A DNA stretch of 64,000 bases, taken from positions 186,001-250,000 of the forward strand of contig NZ_QWVT01000015.1 in the NCBI RefSeq assembly GCF_003570705.1. The letters are read 5' to 3'. The stretch is from Mesobacillus zeae. Its GTDB lineage: Bacteria; Bacillota; Bacilli; Bacillales; Cytobacillaceae. Made by a program: the position numbers and the translations under genes. Each line of letters opens with the position of its first letter. Position 1 is the stretch's first letter. The notes beneath the pieces are model-generated. The model saw only the letters and a program-made list of their open reading frames with translations. It made no database searches and had not been told where the DNA came from. Below are positions 46,169 through 54,507 of this stretch, piece by piece.

Positions 46169-46936
46169 TTGAATATTCCAGTGTCGATTTTTATTATGGA
46201 TGTCAGCAGCTCTTCAAGGGGAGGAAATGGGTATGAGCTTGCTGAATATTTGGATTCACTGGTGGAGTGGATGGTAACGGCGGCCGCCGGGATTGTCCCG
46301 ATACAGGCAAAACACCGGGCGGGAGATGAAATCATCGTAATCGCAGAAGGCTTTAGCACAGCTTACATTCTTGCTTTTTATTTAAGGAGCATATGGAAGT
46401 ATGGCGGACAGGAGCCCTACTTTGGTTTATCTTTCGGAAGTATTGGTTCAAAAGTTGAAGAAATAGACCCTGAGAAATGGATCCATCCCCTTGCCAAGAA
46501 GGCAAGAGAGGCTAACGACCTTCTAAAGCAGGAACAAACCAGCAGGCCTCACTTCAAATTTAGAATCGATGGAAACAAGCCCAGCCTTTTTGATGGATAT
46601 GGACCCGAGTTTGAATGGCTATTGAACGCAGTGCTCGCCCAGCAGCAGGAATATATCTCAAACCAGACTGAGTTACAAAAAAACGTCTTCTCACTTTACC
46701 TGATTTTTAAAAAACAAAAGGTTGTTGCCGATTTGCTCAAGAAAACCCCTGCAACCATTTCCTCACATGTAAAAAAAGGGAAGGGTGAAGAGCTTTTAGA
46801 CTCTTGTTCCGGGTTGGTGAAAATTTTGAATTCCTTAGAGGAAAAATCCTGCACAATCACTGACAGTCCGTTCTCAATCGCTGAAACACTGCACAGAAGC
46901 ATCAAGGAAACTCTGAAGGAAGTGTTCAAACCATAA
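46169..46936 (+). CDS. satD: SatD-family protein
   Basis: A 255-residue protein of the SatD family, named from streptococcal acid tolerance. The N-terminal part (VSIFIMDVSSSSRGG, HRAGDEIIVIAEGFSTAYI) is followed by a C-terminal segment (KVVADLLKKTPATISSHVKKG) that looks like an HTH. TTG 46169 follows GGGAGG. It precedes a DUF3307 membrane protein by 15 bases. The HTH and the palindrome at its promoter suggest autoregulation (inference). Confidence 0.82.
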   Translation: MNIPVSIFIMDVSSSSRGGNGYELAEYLDSLVEWMVTAAAGIVPIQAKHRAGDEIIVIAEGFSTAYILAFYLRSIWKYGGQEPYFGLSFGSIGSKVEEIDPEKWIHPLAKKAREANDLLKQEQTSRPHFKFRIDGNKPSLFDGYGPEFEWLLNAVLAQQQEYISNQTELQKNVFSLYLIFKKQKVVADLLKKTPATISSHVKKGKGEELLDSCSGLVKILNSLEEKSCTITDSPFSIAETLHRSIKETLKEVFKP

Positions 46937-46951
46937 AAAAGGGGGGATATC

Positions 46952-47803
46952 GTGCTAGTTCTTAGCCTCGTTATTGCACATCTTGCGGGAGACTTCCTTC
47001 TGCAGACTGACAGAATGCTAATGGAGAAAAAGAAATATATTTGGAAGCATATTATCCACCATTTCTTACTGTCCGTTTTTGTTCTGCAAATATTCGTACC
47101 GCACCATTGGGGCAAGGTGATTTTTACAGCTGGAGCCATTGGGGGAACACACTTAATCATCGACCTTTTGAAAATAAAGCTATTCGACAATCTGAATCAA
47201 GAAAATTTGAAAAAGCTTTGGGCCTTCCTTTTTGATCAGCTCTTACATCTCACAGTTATCTTAGGTGTGTGCCACATGTTCCTTAACATAAATATGGCCA
47301 TTGCCGGTGGAAAAGCCCTTGACGTTCTAAGGGATAATAGCGTGACCCTTGGTACCGTTAATTCCATCCTCTTTACCGTCATTATCGTCCTGCTCGCGAC
47401 GAGTGTGAGCGGCCATATCGTCAGGATTCTTCTCGGAACTCTTCCAGGGCAACTGATGACTTTTGAGGGGAAGTATTCATTCAGGAATAAGAGGAAGGAA
47501 GGCAGCCTGCAAGACAGGAGTGTTAGGAACTGCGGAATAACGGAAGAATATAATTATATGGTCTTCAGCAAGCATGACCTTTCCCGCGGAAAACTCATTG
47601 GTTACCTTGAACGGCTTCTTGTCATTCTTCTCACATTTTACAGCGCATATCCGGCCATAGGATTCATCGTAGCGGCTAAGTCCATCGCCCGTTTCAAACA
47701 GCTTGATGACCGGGACTGGGCGGAATACTTTCTCCTCGGCACGCTGGCCTCCATGTTACTAGGCATTGCACTGGGCATTCTATTAAGAGAAGCTATTGCC
47801 TAA
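46952..47803 (+). CDS. DUF3307-family membrane protein
   Basis: A 283-residue membrane protein. The start HLAGDFLLQTDRMLMEKKK, then HHFLLSV and THLIIDLLKIK, with conserved His/Asp, matches DUF3307. Several further helices follow. The SatD and DUF3307 pair is repeatedly found together. GGGGGG precedes GTG 46952. Function unknown; conserved His/Asp residues in helices could bind metal. Confidence 0.85.
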   Translation: MLVLSLVIAHLAGDFLLQTDRMLMEKKKYIWKHIIHHFLLSVFVLQIFVPHHWGKVIFTAGAIGGTHLIIDLLKIKLFDNLNQENLKKLWAFLFDQLLHLTVILGVCHMFLNINMAIAGGKALDVLRDNSVTLGTVNSILFTVIIVLLATSVSGHIVRILLGTLPGQLMTFEGKYSFRNKRKEGSLQDRSVRNCGITEEYNYMVFSKHDLSRGKLIGYLERLLVILLTFYSAYPAIGFIVAAKSIARFKQLDDRDWAEYFLLGTLASMLLGIALGILLREAIA

Positions 47804-48090
47804 CTTAAGAAAACGAATGTAATTATACGTAAAAATCACCCAGGAAAAAGTAGACCGGGCATCAGACCTGATTAATCATTGTCCTCGTAAATTTTTGAAA
47901 TGGAAGGAGGTGAAACCTAGTAGAAAGGGAGATTCGGACCTGGAAAAACGCTAATGGTAATGCTTTTTAAAGATAGCAAAATACATCCCAAGGACCAGGT
48001 GAAACTGTCGCAAGAATTGAACAATGAAAGGAAATTGTGGTTTTTTGTCGAATTTTACGATTTTAGTAATAGATCATGATCAACTTGGTG
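47804..48090. other. Intergenic region before the cobalamin riboswitch
   Basis: No convincing gene. An AAGGAGGTG at 47904-47912 overlaps a GTG that opens only 14 codons, ending in a TAATG before a 41-codon frame (47954-48079). These may be remnants of a lost small gene. A TATAAT at 48091-48096 is the likely -10 of the riboswitch transcript. Confidence 0.4.
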
Positions 48091-48109
48091 TATAATCAGG
48101 ATTGAAAGA

Positions 48110-48371
48110 AAAAACTTCATATTTGAAAGATGGGTTGTCTTTGAAAATGAATGCCTCTGCATTTAGCAGTCTAGCCATTTTTAAAGACTTAAAAGGGAAG
48201 TTGGTGAAAATCCAACGCGGTCCCGCCACTGTAATGGGGAGCTTTCAGCAATCGCCACTGTACAAGACTGTATGGGAAGGCGCTTGAAAGCAATGACCCT
48301 GAGCCAGGAGACCTGCCCGATCTTTTCGCACCAGCAAACCTACGAGGATAGGAGGTGTTTGGAAGGATTGC
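48110..48371 (+). ncRNA. Cobalamin (B12) riboswitch
   Basis: The conserved aptamer parts are present: AAGGGAAGTTGGTGAAAATC (from 48193), GCGGTCCCGCCACTGTAA (48217-48234, with the GCCACTG core) and GAGCCAGGAGACCTGCC (48301-48317, B12 box). It is followed by a terminator at 48398-48432. It should stop transcription of the import and salvage operon when cobalamin is plentiful. Confidence 0.95.
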
Positions 48372-48397
48372 AAATTTATCTTGTTTATCCTTATATA

Positions 48398-48433
48398 CAA
48401 ACATCTCCATGACAGCAATGGAGGTGTTTTTTA
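48398..48433 (+). terminator. Riboswitch-controlled terminator
   Basis: AAACATCTCCAT pairs with ATGGAGGTGTTT around GACAGCA and runs into a T tract. Confidence 0.85.
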
Positions 48434-48479
48434 ATTTTTTCTGTACACAAAAACATTACATAATTTGGAGGAATAACAA

Positions 48480-49442
48480 ATGAAGAAGTTATACACTATT
48501 ATTTTTGCCCTTATGCTGGCAGTATTTGCCCTAGCTGGCTGCGGGAACAGCGCAGCTGACAACAAGGACAGCAGTGAAAAGCAGACAGAACAGAGCGGCA
48601 AGGCGTTCCCGGTAACCATTAAGGATGGTACGGGTGAAAAAGTGGCCGTACAATCCAAACCGGAAAAAATCGTTTCCTTGATTCCTAGCAATACTGAAAT
48701 TGCGTTTGCTTTGGGCCTTGGGAAAGAAATTATCGGTGTTTCAGATTATGACAACTATCCGAAAGAAGTCACCAAAAAAGAAAAAATCGGCGGAATGGAA
48801 TTTAACGTAGAAAAAATTATTTCCCTTAAGCCAGACCTTGTGCTAGCACACGCTTCTAGTGCCCATAATTCCAAAGAAGGCTTACAACAGCTTCGCGATT
48901 CGGGTATAACGGTACTCATTGTAAATGATGCAAAAACTTTTGACGAAGTATACGAATCTATCGGGATGGTTGGGAAAGCAACTGGTAAAAACAAAGAAGC
49001 AGACAACCTTGTTGCAGATATGAAGGAGAAACTTGGAGAGATTGAAACAAAAGCAAAAACCATAAAAGAAAAAGACAGGAAAACGGTTTTTGTCGAAGTC
49101 TCGCCAGCTCCGGAAATTTTTGCTGCCGGGAAAAATACTTTTATCGATGAAATGCTAAGCCTGATCAATGCAAATAATGCCGTAAAAGAAGAAGGCTGGC
49201 CAAAGCTGGATCCAGAAGCTGTCATTAAGAGCAACCCAGACGTCATTATCACCACACACGGATACTACACGCCGGAGCCGGTCAAGAATGTCACAAGCCG
49301 CGAGGGCTGGCAAGATATCAATGCCGTTAAAAATAATGAAGTGGCCGATGTCCATTCGGACAAGGTGACCCGGACAGGCCCTAGGCTTGTTGAAGGAGTC
49401 GAGGGAATTGCAAAAGTCGTATACCCGGACGTTTTTAAATAA
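48480..49442 (+). CDS. btuF: Cobalamin/corrinoid-binding lipoprotein BtuF
   Basis: A 320-residue lipoprotein (lipobox LAGC, Cys near 20) with a helical-backbone type III binding fold: PEKIVSLIPSNTEIAFALGL, SLKPDLVLAH and NPDVIITTHG. It captures corrinoids outside the cell for BtuCD. It is the first gene after the B12 riboswitch. GGAGG precedes ATG 48480. Its 3' end overlaps the permease gene by 35 bases. Confidence 0.93.
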   Translation: MKKLYTIIFALMLAVFALAGCGNSAADNKDSSEKQTEQSGKAFPVTIKDGTGEKVAVQSKPEKIVSLIPSNTEIAFALGLGKEIIGVSDYDNYPKEVTKKEKIGGMEFNVEKIISLKPDLVLAHASSAHNSKEGLQQLRDSGITVLIVNDAKTFDEVYESIGMVGKATGKNKEADNLVADMKEKLGEIETKAKTIKEKDRKTVFVEVSPAPEIFAAGKNTFIDEMLSLINANNAVKEEGWPKLDPEAVIKSNPDVIITTHGYYTPEPVKNVTSREGWQDINAVKNNEVADVHSDKVTRTGPRLVEGVEGIAKVVYPDVFK

Positions 49443-50478
49443 CCCGGCAACAGCCTATATCATAGCATTGGTGTTTCTCGTTGCAGCCATGCTTGCGGCT
49501 ATTTCGGTCGGAACTGTATCGGTTCCTGTCCGCGATATCATCGCCATCATAGGAAATGAAGTTTTTCATCTCCCGTTTGCAAGAGAGATTGAACCTATGC
49601 ATACGAATATCGTTATGAACATACGCCTGCCAAGAGTCATTCTGGCAGGCCTGGTTGGAGCATCTCTCGCAATTGCGGGAGCTGCCTTCCAGGGTTTGCT
49701 GAGGAACCCCCTCGCAGACCCATATACACTTGGCGTTTCATCAGGCGCTTCCGTCGGGGCAGTGATCACACTGTTTTTCGGGTTTACCATTCCTGGTGCG
49801 GGCCAATTTACCCTGCCAATCATGAGCATCGTATTTGCTTTTCTCACCATCACAGCCGTCCTTTTTTTTGTTCGGAAAATTGACCCGGTGATGAAAGTTG
49901 AAACAATTATTTTGACAGGCATTATTTTCAGTTCTTTTCTCGGTGCACTTATTTCCCTTATGATTGCTCTTACTGGGGATGAACTGCGGCAGATTATCGG
50001 CTGGCTGCTTGGAAGTGTCTCAATGAGAGGCTGGGACTATATCAAAATCTTACTCCCTTTCTTCCTTGTCGGCTCGTTGCTTCTATTATTCAACGGCAAG
50101 GAGCTGAATGCCATGTCCTTTGGCGAAGAACGTGCTCGCCATATTGGAGTAAACGTGCAAAAAAGGAAAATGGTCATTTTGGCTGCTGGATCTATCCTCA
50201 CAGGAGGAGCGGTTGCTGTATCTGGGACAATCGGTTTTGTGGGCCTCGTCATTCCCCATTTAACAAGGCTGGTATGGGGTCCAGATCACACACATCTCCT
50301 TCCCTTATCAATCTTGACTGGAAGCGGCTTTCTCATCCTGGCCGATTTGGTTGCCCGCACGGTCATTTCGCCAACAGAAATTCCGATAGGTGTCATTACG
50401 AGTATCGCAGGCGCTCCTGTATTTGCAGCTATACTGATGAAAAAACAACGGGAAAGAAGAGGAATGACAAATGCTTAA
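49408..50478 (+). CDS. btuC: Corrinoid ABC permease BtuC
   Basis: A 356-residue FecCD-family permease with about ten helices. NIRLPRVILAGLVGASLAIAG and GVSSGASVGA near the front, then GTIGFVGLVIPHLTRLVWG late, are the family marks. TTG 49408 is spaced 8 bases from AAGGAG and is preferred to TTG 49387. It overlaps btuF and the ATPase gene, so all three are translationally linked. Confidence 0.93.
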   Translation: MQKSYTRTFLNNPATAYIIALVFLVAAMLAAISVGTVSVPVRDIIAIIGNEVFHLPFAREIEPMHTNIVMNIRLPRVILAGLVGASLAIAGAAFQGLLRNPLADPYTLGVSSGASVGAVITLFFGFTIPGAGQFTLPIMSIVFAFLTITAVLFFVRKIDPVMKVETIILTGIIFSSFLGALISLMIALTGDELRQIIGWLLGSVSMRGWDYIKILLPFFLVGSLLLLFNGKELNAMSFGEERARHIGVNVQKRKMVILAAGSILTGGAVAVSGTIGFVGLVIPHLTRLVWGPDHTHLLPLSILTGSGFLILADLVARTVISPTEIPIGVITSIAGAPVFAAILMKKQRERRGMTNA

Positions 50479-51934
50479 TGTACAGCAATTAACTGGAGGA
50501 TATTCCGGTGAAAAGGTTGTAAATGATATTTCTTTCTCTGTCAATAAAGGTGAACTGTTTGGCATTTTAGGTCCTAACGGCAGCGGAAAGACGACCTTAC
50601 TGAAAATGCTAACAGGCATCTTGCCTTTTGCTGGGGGCAAGGCTTACATAAAAGGAAAACCGATTGAAGAATACAAACTGAAGGAACTGGCCAAGGTGGC
50701 AGCCATTCTTCCGCAGCATTCATCTCAAACCTTCTCGTTTACAGTAAAGGAAACAGTGTCACTCGGGAGGTATGCACATCAAAAAGGATTGTTCCAGACA
50801 TGGACAGAAGAAGACGAATCGGTTGTCATGGAAGTGATGAAACAGACAGAAGTAGACCCATTTGCACACCATGACCTTAACGAGCTTTCCGGGGGAGAAC
50901 GGCAGCGTGTCTACCTTGCGCAGGCTCTTGCCCAGAAGCCGGAAATTCTTTTTCTTGATGAACCGACAAATCACCTTGATCTATCTTTCCAAAAAAGCCT
51001 GCTGGATACATTGAAGCGCTGGACGAAGGAACAGGGATTGACCGTTGTCTCGATTTTTCATGATCTTAACCTTGCGGGGCTTTACTGTGATCGTCTTCTG
51101 CTCCTGGAAAACGGAAAAATCCAGAAGGAAGGGCTGCCTGATGAAGTGTTGGAAGAGGATCGGATTCGATCCGTTTATCGGACAAAAATTATGAAGCAGC
51201 CGCATCCTTCCGTTCCCGCCCCCCAACTCGTACTTTTGCCTGAGGGAGAAACAGAAGGGGATTTAAGCATCAATGAATCCATGCTTTCGTTTTCACTGGA
51301 ACATATTGTATTGAAAGCACCCTTTCCTCTCAAAACCATGTCATCTGGTGTGGTCGGATCAGGGACAGGATGGCATAAAAATTTTGTCAACAGGCATGTC
51401 GATCGACGATACGACTGCAGCGACCATCGGAATGAAATGAGGGAATATTTGCGTTCTTATAACTTCGAACCGGTAGAAACGGTTGGGATGATGACCGCCG
51501 TTATACTGGAGGATGTCTGCCATCATTTTTATGAAGGAAGTAATTTTTCAGTATTGGTTGTAGTGACTGCAGGTGTCGGCAACAGCGTCGATGCCTCAAA
51601 AAGTGATGCACATTCCAGCGGGATGAAGCCTGGGACAATCAATACCTGGGTTTTTGTTAACGGAGTCTTAACAGAGGAGGCGTATATTCAGGCAATTGTC
51701 ACAGCTTCAGAAGCAAAGGCGAAAGCAATGTCGGATATGGAAGTTAAAGATCTTATAACTGGCACAATCGCAACAGGGACATCCACTGACAGTATCTTGA
51801 TTGCAGCCACGCAGCGAGGCAGCGGACTTGATTATGCCGGCACGATTACATCTCTCGGTAAGATAATTGGAAAAGGTGTGCACGAATGCACGTGCAGGGC
51901 GATTCAAAAGAGCAGGGAGAGGGCCGGCTCATGA
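50471..51934 (+). CDS. btuD: BtuD-CbiZ fusion: ABC ATPase with cobinamide amidohydrolase domain
   Basis: A 487-residue fusion. Residues 1-250 are a FepC/BtuD-type ATPase with GPNGSGKTTL, LSGGERQRVYLAQAL and LFLDEPTNHLD. Residues from about 275 form a CbiZ domain (SGVVGSGTGWHKNFVNRHVD, VVVTAGVGNSVDASK, GTSTDSILIAATQRG). CbiZ cuts the aminopropanol arm from adenosylcobinamide or pseudocobalamin to give cobyric acid. So transport energy and the remodelling step sit in one chain, as in B. subtilis YvrA. Stop overlaps the cbiB start (ATGA). Confidence 0.93.
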   Translation: MLNVQQLTGGYSGEKVVNDISFSVNKGELFGILGPNGSGKTTLLKMLTGILPFAGGKAYIKGKPIEEYKLKELAKVAAILPQHSSQTFSFTVKETVSLGRYAHQKGLFQTWTEEDESVVMEVMKQTEVDPFAHHDLNELSGGERQRVYLAQALAQKPEILFLDEPTNHLDLSFQKSLLDTLKRWTKEQGLTVVSIFHDLNLAGLYCDRLLLLENGKIQKEGLPDEVLEEDRIRSVYRTKIMKQPHPSVPAPQLVLLPEGETEGDLSINESMLSFSLEHIVLKAPFPLKTMSSGVVGSGTGWHKNFVNRHVDRRYDCSDHRNEMREYLRSYNFEPVETVGMMTAVILEDVCHHFYEGSNFSVLVVVTAGVGNSVDASKSDAHSSGMKPGTINTWVFVNGVLTEEAYIQAIVTASEAKAKAMSDMEVKDLITGTIATGTSTDSILIAATQRGSGLDYAGTITSLGKIIGKGVHECTCRAIQKSRERAGS

Positions 51935-52896
51935 TCCTGCATCATTTGCTTGCCATCACGATCGCTGTTGTCATTGATCTTTTCATAGGGGATCCCCCCG
52001 ACTGGCCCCACCCTGTCAAAGCGATGGGATCGCTTATCGCCAAGCTTGAAAAACATTGGAATAGAGGTCAAGGGAAACAGGCAAAGGGGATAGGAATGCT
52101 GATTTCCGTCATGTTTGCCGCAGGGGGGACTGCTTTGTTGGTCACTCTTATATGCTACCAAATTCATCCCGTCGCGGGCATTTTGACAGAGAGCCTTCTC
52201 ATTTCAACCGCAATTGCTCAAAGAAGCCTGAAAGAAGCGGCACTCACTGTATATGAACCACTGAACCTCGGCAACATGGCGGGAGCTAGAGAGAAGCTTT
52301 CCTATATTGTCGGGCGTGATACGGATAAACTAGAAGAACCAGACATCGTCAGGGGCACGATTGAAACGGTTGCGGAGAATACGAGCGATGGGATTACAGC
52401 ACCATTGTTCTGGGCACTGATAGGCGGTGCTCCTGCGGCCATCATGTATCGTGCAATCAACACCTGTGATTCAATGGTTGGCTATAAAAACGAGAAGTAC
52501 CTCGAGTTCGGGTGGGCGTCAGCAAGAATGGATGACCTTGTAAACTATATCCCGAGCAGGTTAACTTCTTTCGCCATGCTGCTGTCATCCAGACCGGAGC
52601 ATATGACGGTAAGACAGGCTTGGAGGACAGTTTTTCGTGATGCGAAGAAGCACCCGAGCCCGAACAGCGGCTGGGGGGAAGCAGCTGTCGCAGCGCTCCT
52701 CGGCATCCAGCTTGGCGGTGTCAATTACTATAATGGAGTCATCTCTAATCGGGCAACAATGGGCGATCCGGTTGTTACAATGGGAAAGGCACATATATTA
52801 AAGGCTAACAGGATTGTCTCAAGGACTGTCCCGACGTTTATGATCTTTTTATGGCTGGGAGGAATGCTGTTTGAAATGGCCGCCACATGGTTCTAA
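51931..52896 (+). CDS. cbiB: Adenosylcobinamide-phosphate synthase CbiB
   Basis: A 321-residue membrane protein that joins aminopropanol phosphate to adenosylcobyric acid. VIDLFIGDPPDWPHPVKAMG at the start and ETVAENTSDGITAPLFWAL, then NTCDSMVGYKNEKY are typical. ATG 51931 follows AGGGAGAGGG. It acts on the product of the CbiZ domain just upstream. Known as CobD in the aerobic nomenclature; the name is used for the next gene in the Salmonella scheme. Confidence 0.93.
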   Translation: MILHHLLAITIAVVIDLFIGDPPDWPHPVKAMGSLIAKLEKHWNRGQGKQAKGIGMLISVMFAAGGTALLVTLICYQIHPVAGILTESLLISTAIAQRSLKEAALTVYEPLNLGNMAGAREKLSYIVGRDTDKLEEPDIVRGTIETVAENTSDGITAPLFWALIGGAPAAIMYRAINTCDSMVGYKNEKYLEFGWASARMDDLVNYIPSRLTSFAMLLSSRPEHMTVRQAWRTVFRDAKKHPSPNSGWGEAAVAALLGIQLGGVNYYNGVISNRATMGDPVVTMGKAHILKANRIVSRTVPTFMIFLWLGGMLFEMAATWF

Positions 52897-53950
52897 CCCA
52901 CAGTATTTATTTGAAACGCTTGGTTTGAGGATGCCTGAAAAGATTACAGATTTCAGCGCGAATATTAACCCCCTTGGACCTCCCCCTGTTCTAAAAGAAA
53001 AATGGAATACTATTTTTGATCAAATATCCGACTATCCGGACCCGCAAGGTGCTGTGCTCAAAAAAAAGCTTGCTGAAAAGGAAGGGATACATGAATCACA
53101 GATCCTGATCGGCAATGGCGGCGCTGAAATCATCTTCCTGATTGGAAGGCTCCTTGCAGGGAAAAAAGCAGTCGTTGTAGAGCCTGCTTTCTCGGAATAC
53201 GAGCAGGCCTGCCGTACGCATTCCTGTGATGTCGGGTACCACCAGCTGCAGCCGGGCGATTGGGAATGGGAGCAGCGGGACTTATCCAGCAAATTGAAGG
53301 ATGCAGAAGCCTTATTTTTATGTAATCCCAACAACCCGACTGGCGTTTACTATAGTAAGGAGATTATACGGCACCTTTTGGAAGAGTGCCTCAGGAATGA
53401 TTGTCTCCTCATTGTGGACGAGGCGTTTTATGATTTTGTGCCGGACTATGAACCGATAGTTTCCTACATAGAAAACTATTCGAATCTGCTGGTCATCCGG
53501 TCGATGACGAAAATGTTTGCCATACCAGGTCTCCGGCTCGGCTATATTATGGGGAACTCAAAGATTGTCGGAAAGCTCGCAGGCTATCAGCAGCACTGGA
53601 GCATCAATACACCCGCCCTCAAGGCCGGAGAAATATGTCTTGAAAGTGAATCTTATGTGGCTGAAACAAAAAGGCTTGTGAAAAGTGAAAGAGAAAAGCT
53701 GTTTACTTTTTATGAAGAAAATGAGTTTACTTATTCTCCATCCTCCACAAATTTCTACCTTTTGAAAGATCCGACAGCAAAAAGCCAGCTCCCTCTGTTC
53801 AGATTCCTGCTTGAGAACGGGATAGTTCCGAGGCATACGATGAACTTTCCTGGCCTTGAAGGAGACTGGCTAAGGTTTGCGGTCAAAGGCTCCAAGGATA
53901 ATGGCACACTGATGGAGAGGATTGCATTATGGAAAAAAAGCAGTCATTGA
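52871..53950 (+). CDS. cobD: Threonine-phosphate decarboxylase CobD
   Basis: A 359-residue PLP enzyme of the class I aminotransferase fold. KWPPHGSNPQYLFETLG at the start, NPNNPTGVYY, VDEAFYDF and SMTKMFAIPGLRLGY (PLP Lys) are visible. It decarboxylates L-threonine phosphate to aminopropanol phosphate for CbiB. TTG 52871 follows GGGAGGA. It overlaps cbiB by 26 bases. The threonine kinase that would make its substrate (PduX) is not seen in the window. Confidence 0.92.
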   Translation: MKWPPHGSNPQYLFETLGLRMPEKITDFSANINPLGPPPVLKEKWNTIFDQISDYPDPQGAVLKKKLAEKEGIHESQILIGNGGAEIIFLIGRLLAGKKAVVVEPAFSEYEQACRTHSCDVGYHQLQPGDWEWEQRDLSSKLKDAEALFLCNPNNPTGVYYSKEIIRHLLEECLRNDCLLIVDEAFYDFVPDYEPIVSYIENYSNLLVIRSMTKMFAIPGLRLGYIMGNSKIVGKLAGYQQHWSINTPALKAGEICLESESYVAETKRLVKSEREKLFTFYEENEFTYSPSSTNFYLLKDPTAKSQLPLFRFLLENGIVPRHTMNFPGLEGDWLRFAVKGSKDNGTLMERIALWKKSSH

Positions 53951-54507
53951 TTTTCATCACTGGAGGAGTCAGGAGTGGGAAAAGCTCCTTTGCTGAAAAG
54001 CTTGCCGCTGAAATGGCGGGACAAATATCGGGAAATCTTCACTACATTGCTGCAGGAAAGCGGAGCGACCATGAGATGGACCAGCGGATAAAACGTCACC
54101 AGGAGGATCGCAAAAAAAGCGGCCTGAACTGGAAGACATGGGAGGAACACAATCTCGCAAGCCTGAGTGGCGCTTTTTCAAAGAGTGATATCGTATTGCT
54201 CGATTGTTTAACTACCCTGCTAAACCAGGAGTTCTTTCAAAACGGGGAAGAATGGAGGGACCCTGTTTTTCAAGTACGGACGATGGACAGAATCGTTAGT
54301 GGGGTCGAAGAAATTGCCAGAAGCGCATATAGTCTGATCGCTGTCAGTAATGAGATCTTTCACGAGCCTGCAGGCAGCACCAGCATGGTGCTTGCCTATA
54401 CAAGGATGCTTGGTAAGATTCATCAAAGAGTGGCAGAGAAAGCGGATACATTCTATTTAGTTGAGGCGGGTATTCCGCTGCTTTTAAAAGGAGATGAAGC
54501 ACCATGA
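53929..54507 (+). CDS. cobU: CobU: adenosylcobinamide kinase / guanylyltransferase
   Basis: A 192-residue enzyme with Walker A GGVRSGKSSFAE and the nucleotide-bound His region KRHQEDR, then SNEIFHEPAGST. It phosphorylates adenosylcobinamide and adds GMP to give AdoCbi-GDP. It overlaps cobD and the next gene. A second, degenerate CobU-like gene lies at 57308. Confidence 0.93.
   Translation: MEKKQSLIFITGGVRSGKSSFAEKLAAEMAGQISGNLHYIAAGKRSDHEMDQRIKRHQEDRKKSGLNWKTWEEHNLASLSGAFSKSDIVLLDCLTTLLNQEFFQNGEEWRDPVFQVRTMDRIVSGVEEIARSAYSLIAVSNEIFHEPAGSTSMVLAYTRMLGKIHQRVAEKADTFYLVEAGIPLLLKGDEAP

Noticed and set aside
47910-48079. A 14-codon GTG frame coupled by TAATG to a 41-codon frame
   Set aside because: The Shine-Dalgarno overlaps the GTG and neither product looks like a protein; perhaps a remnant.
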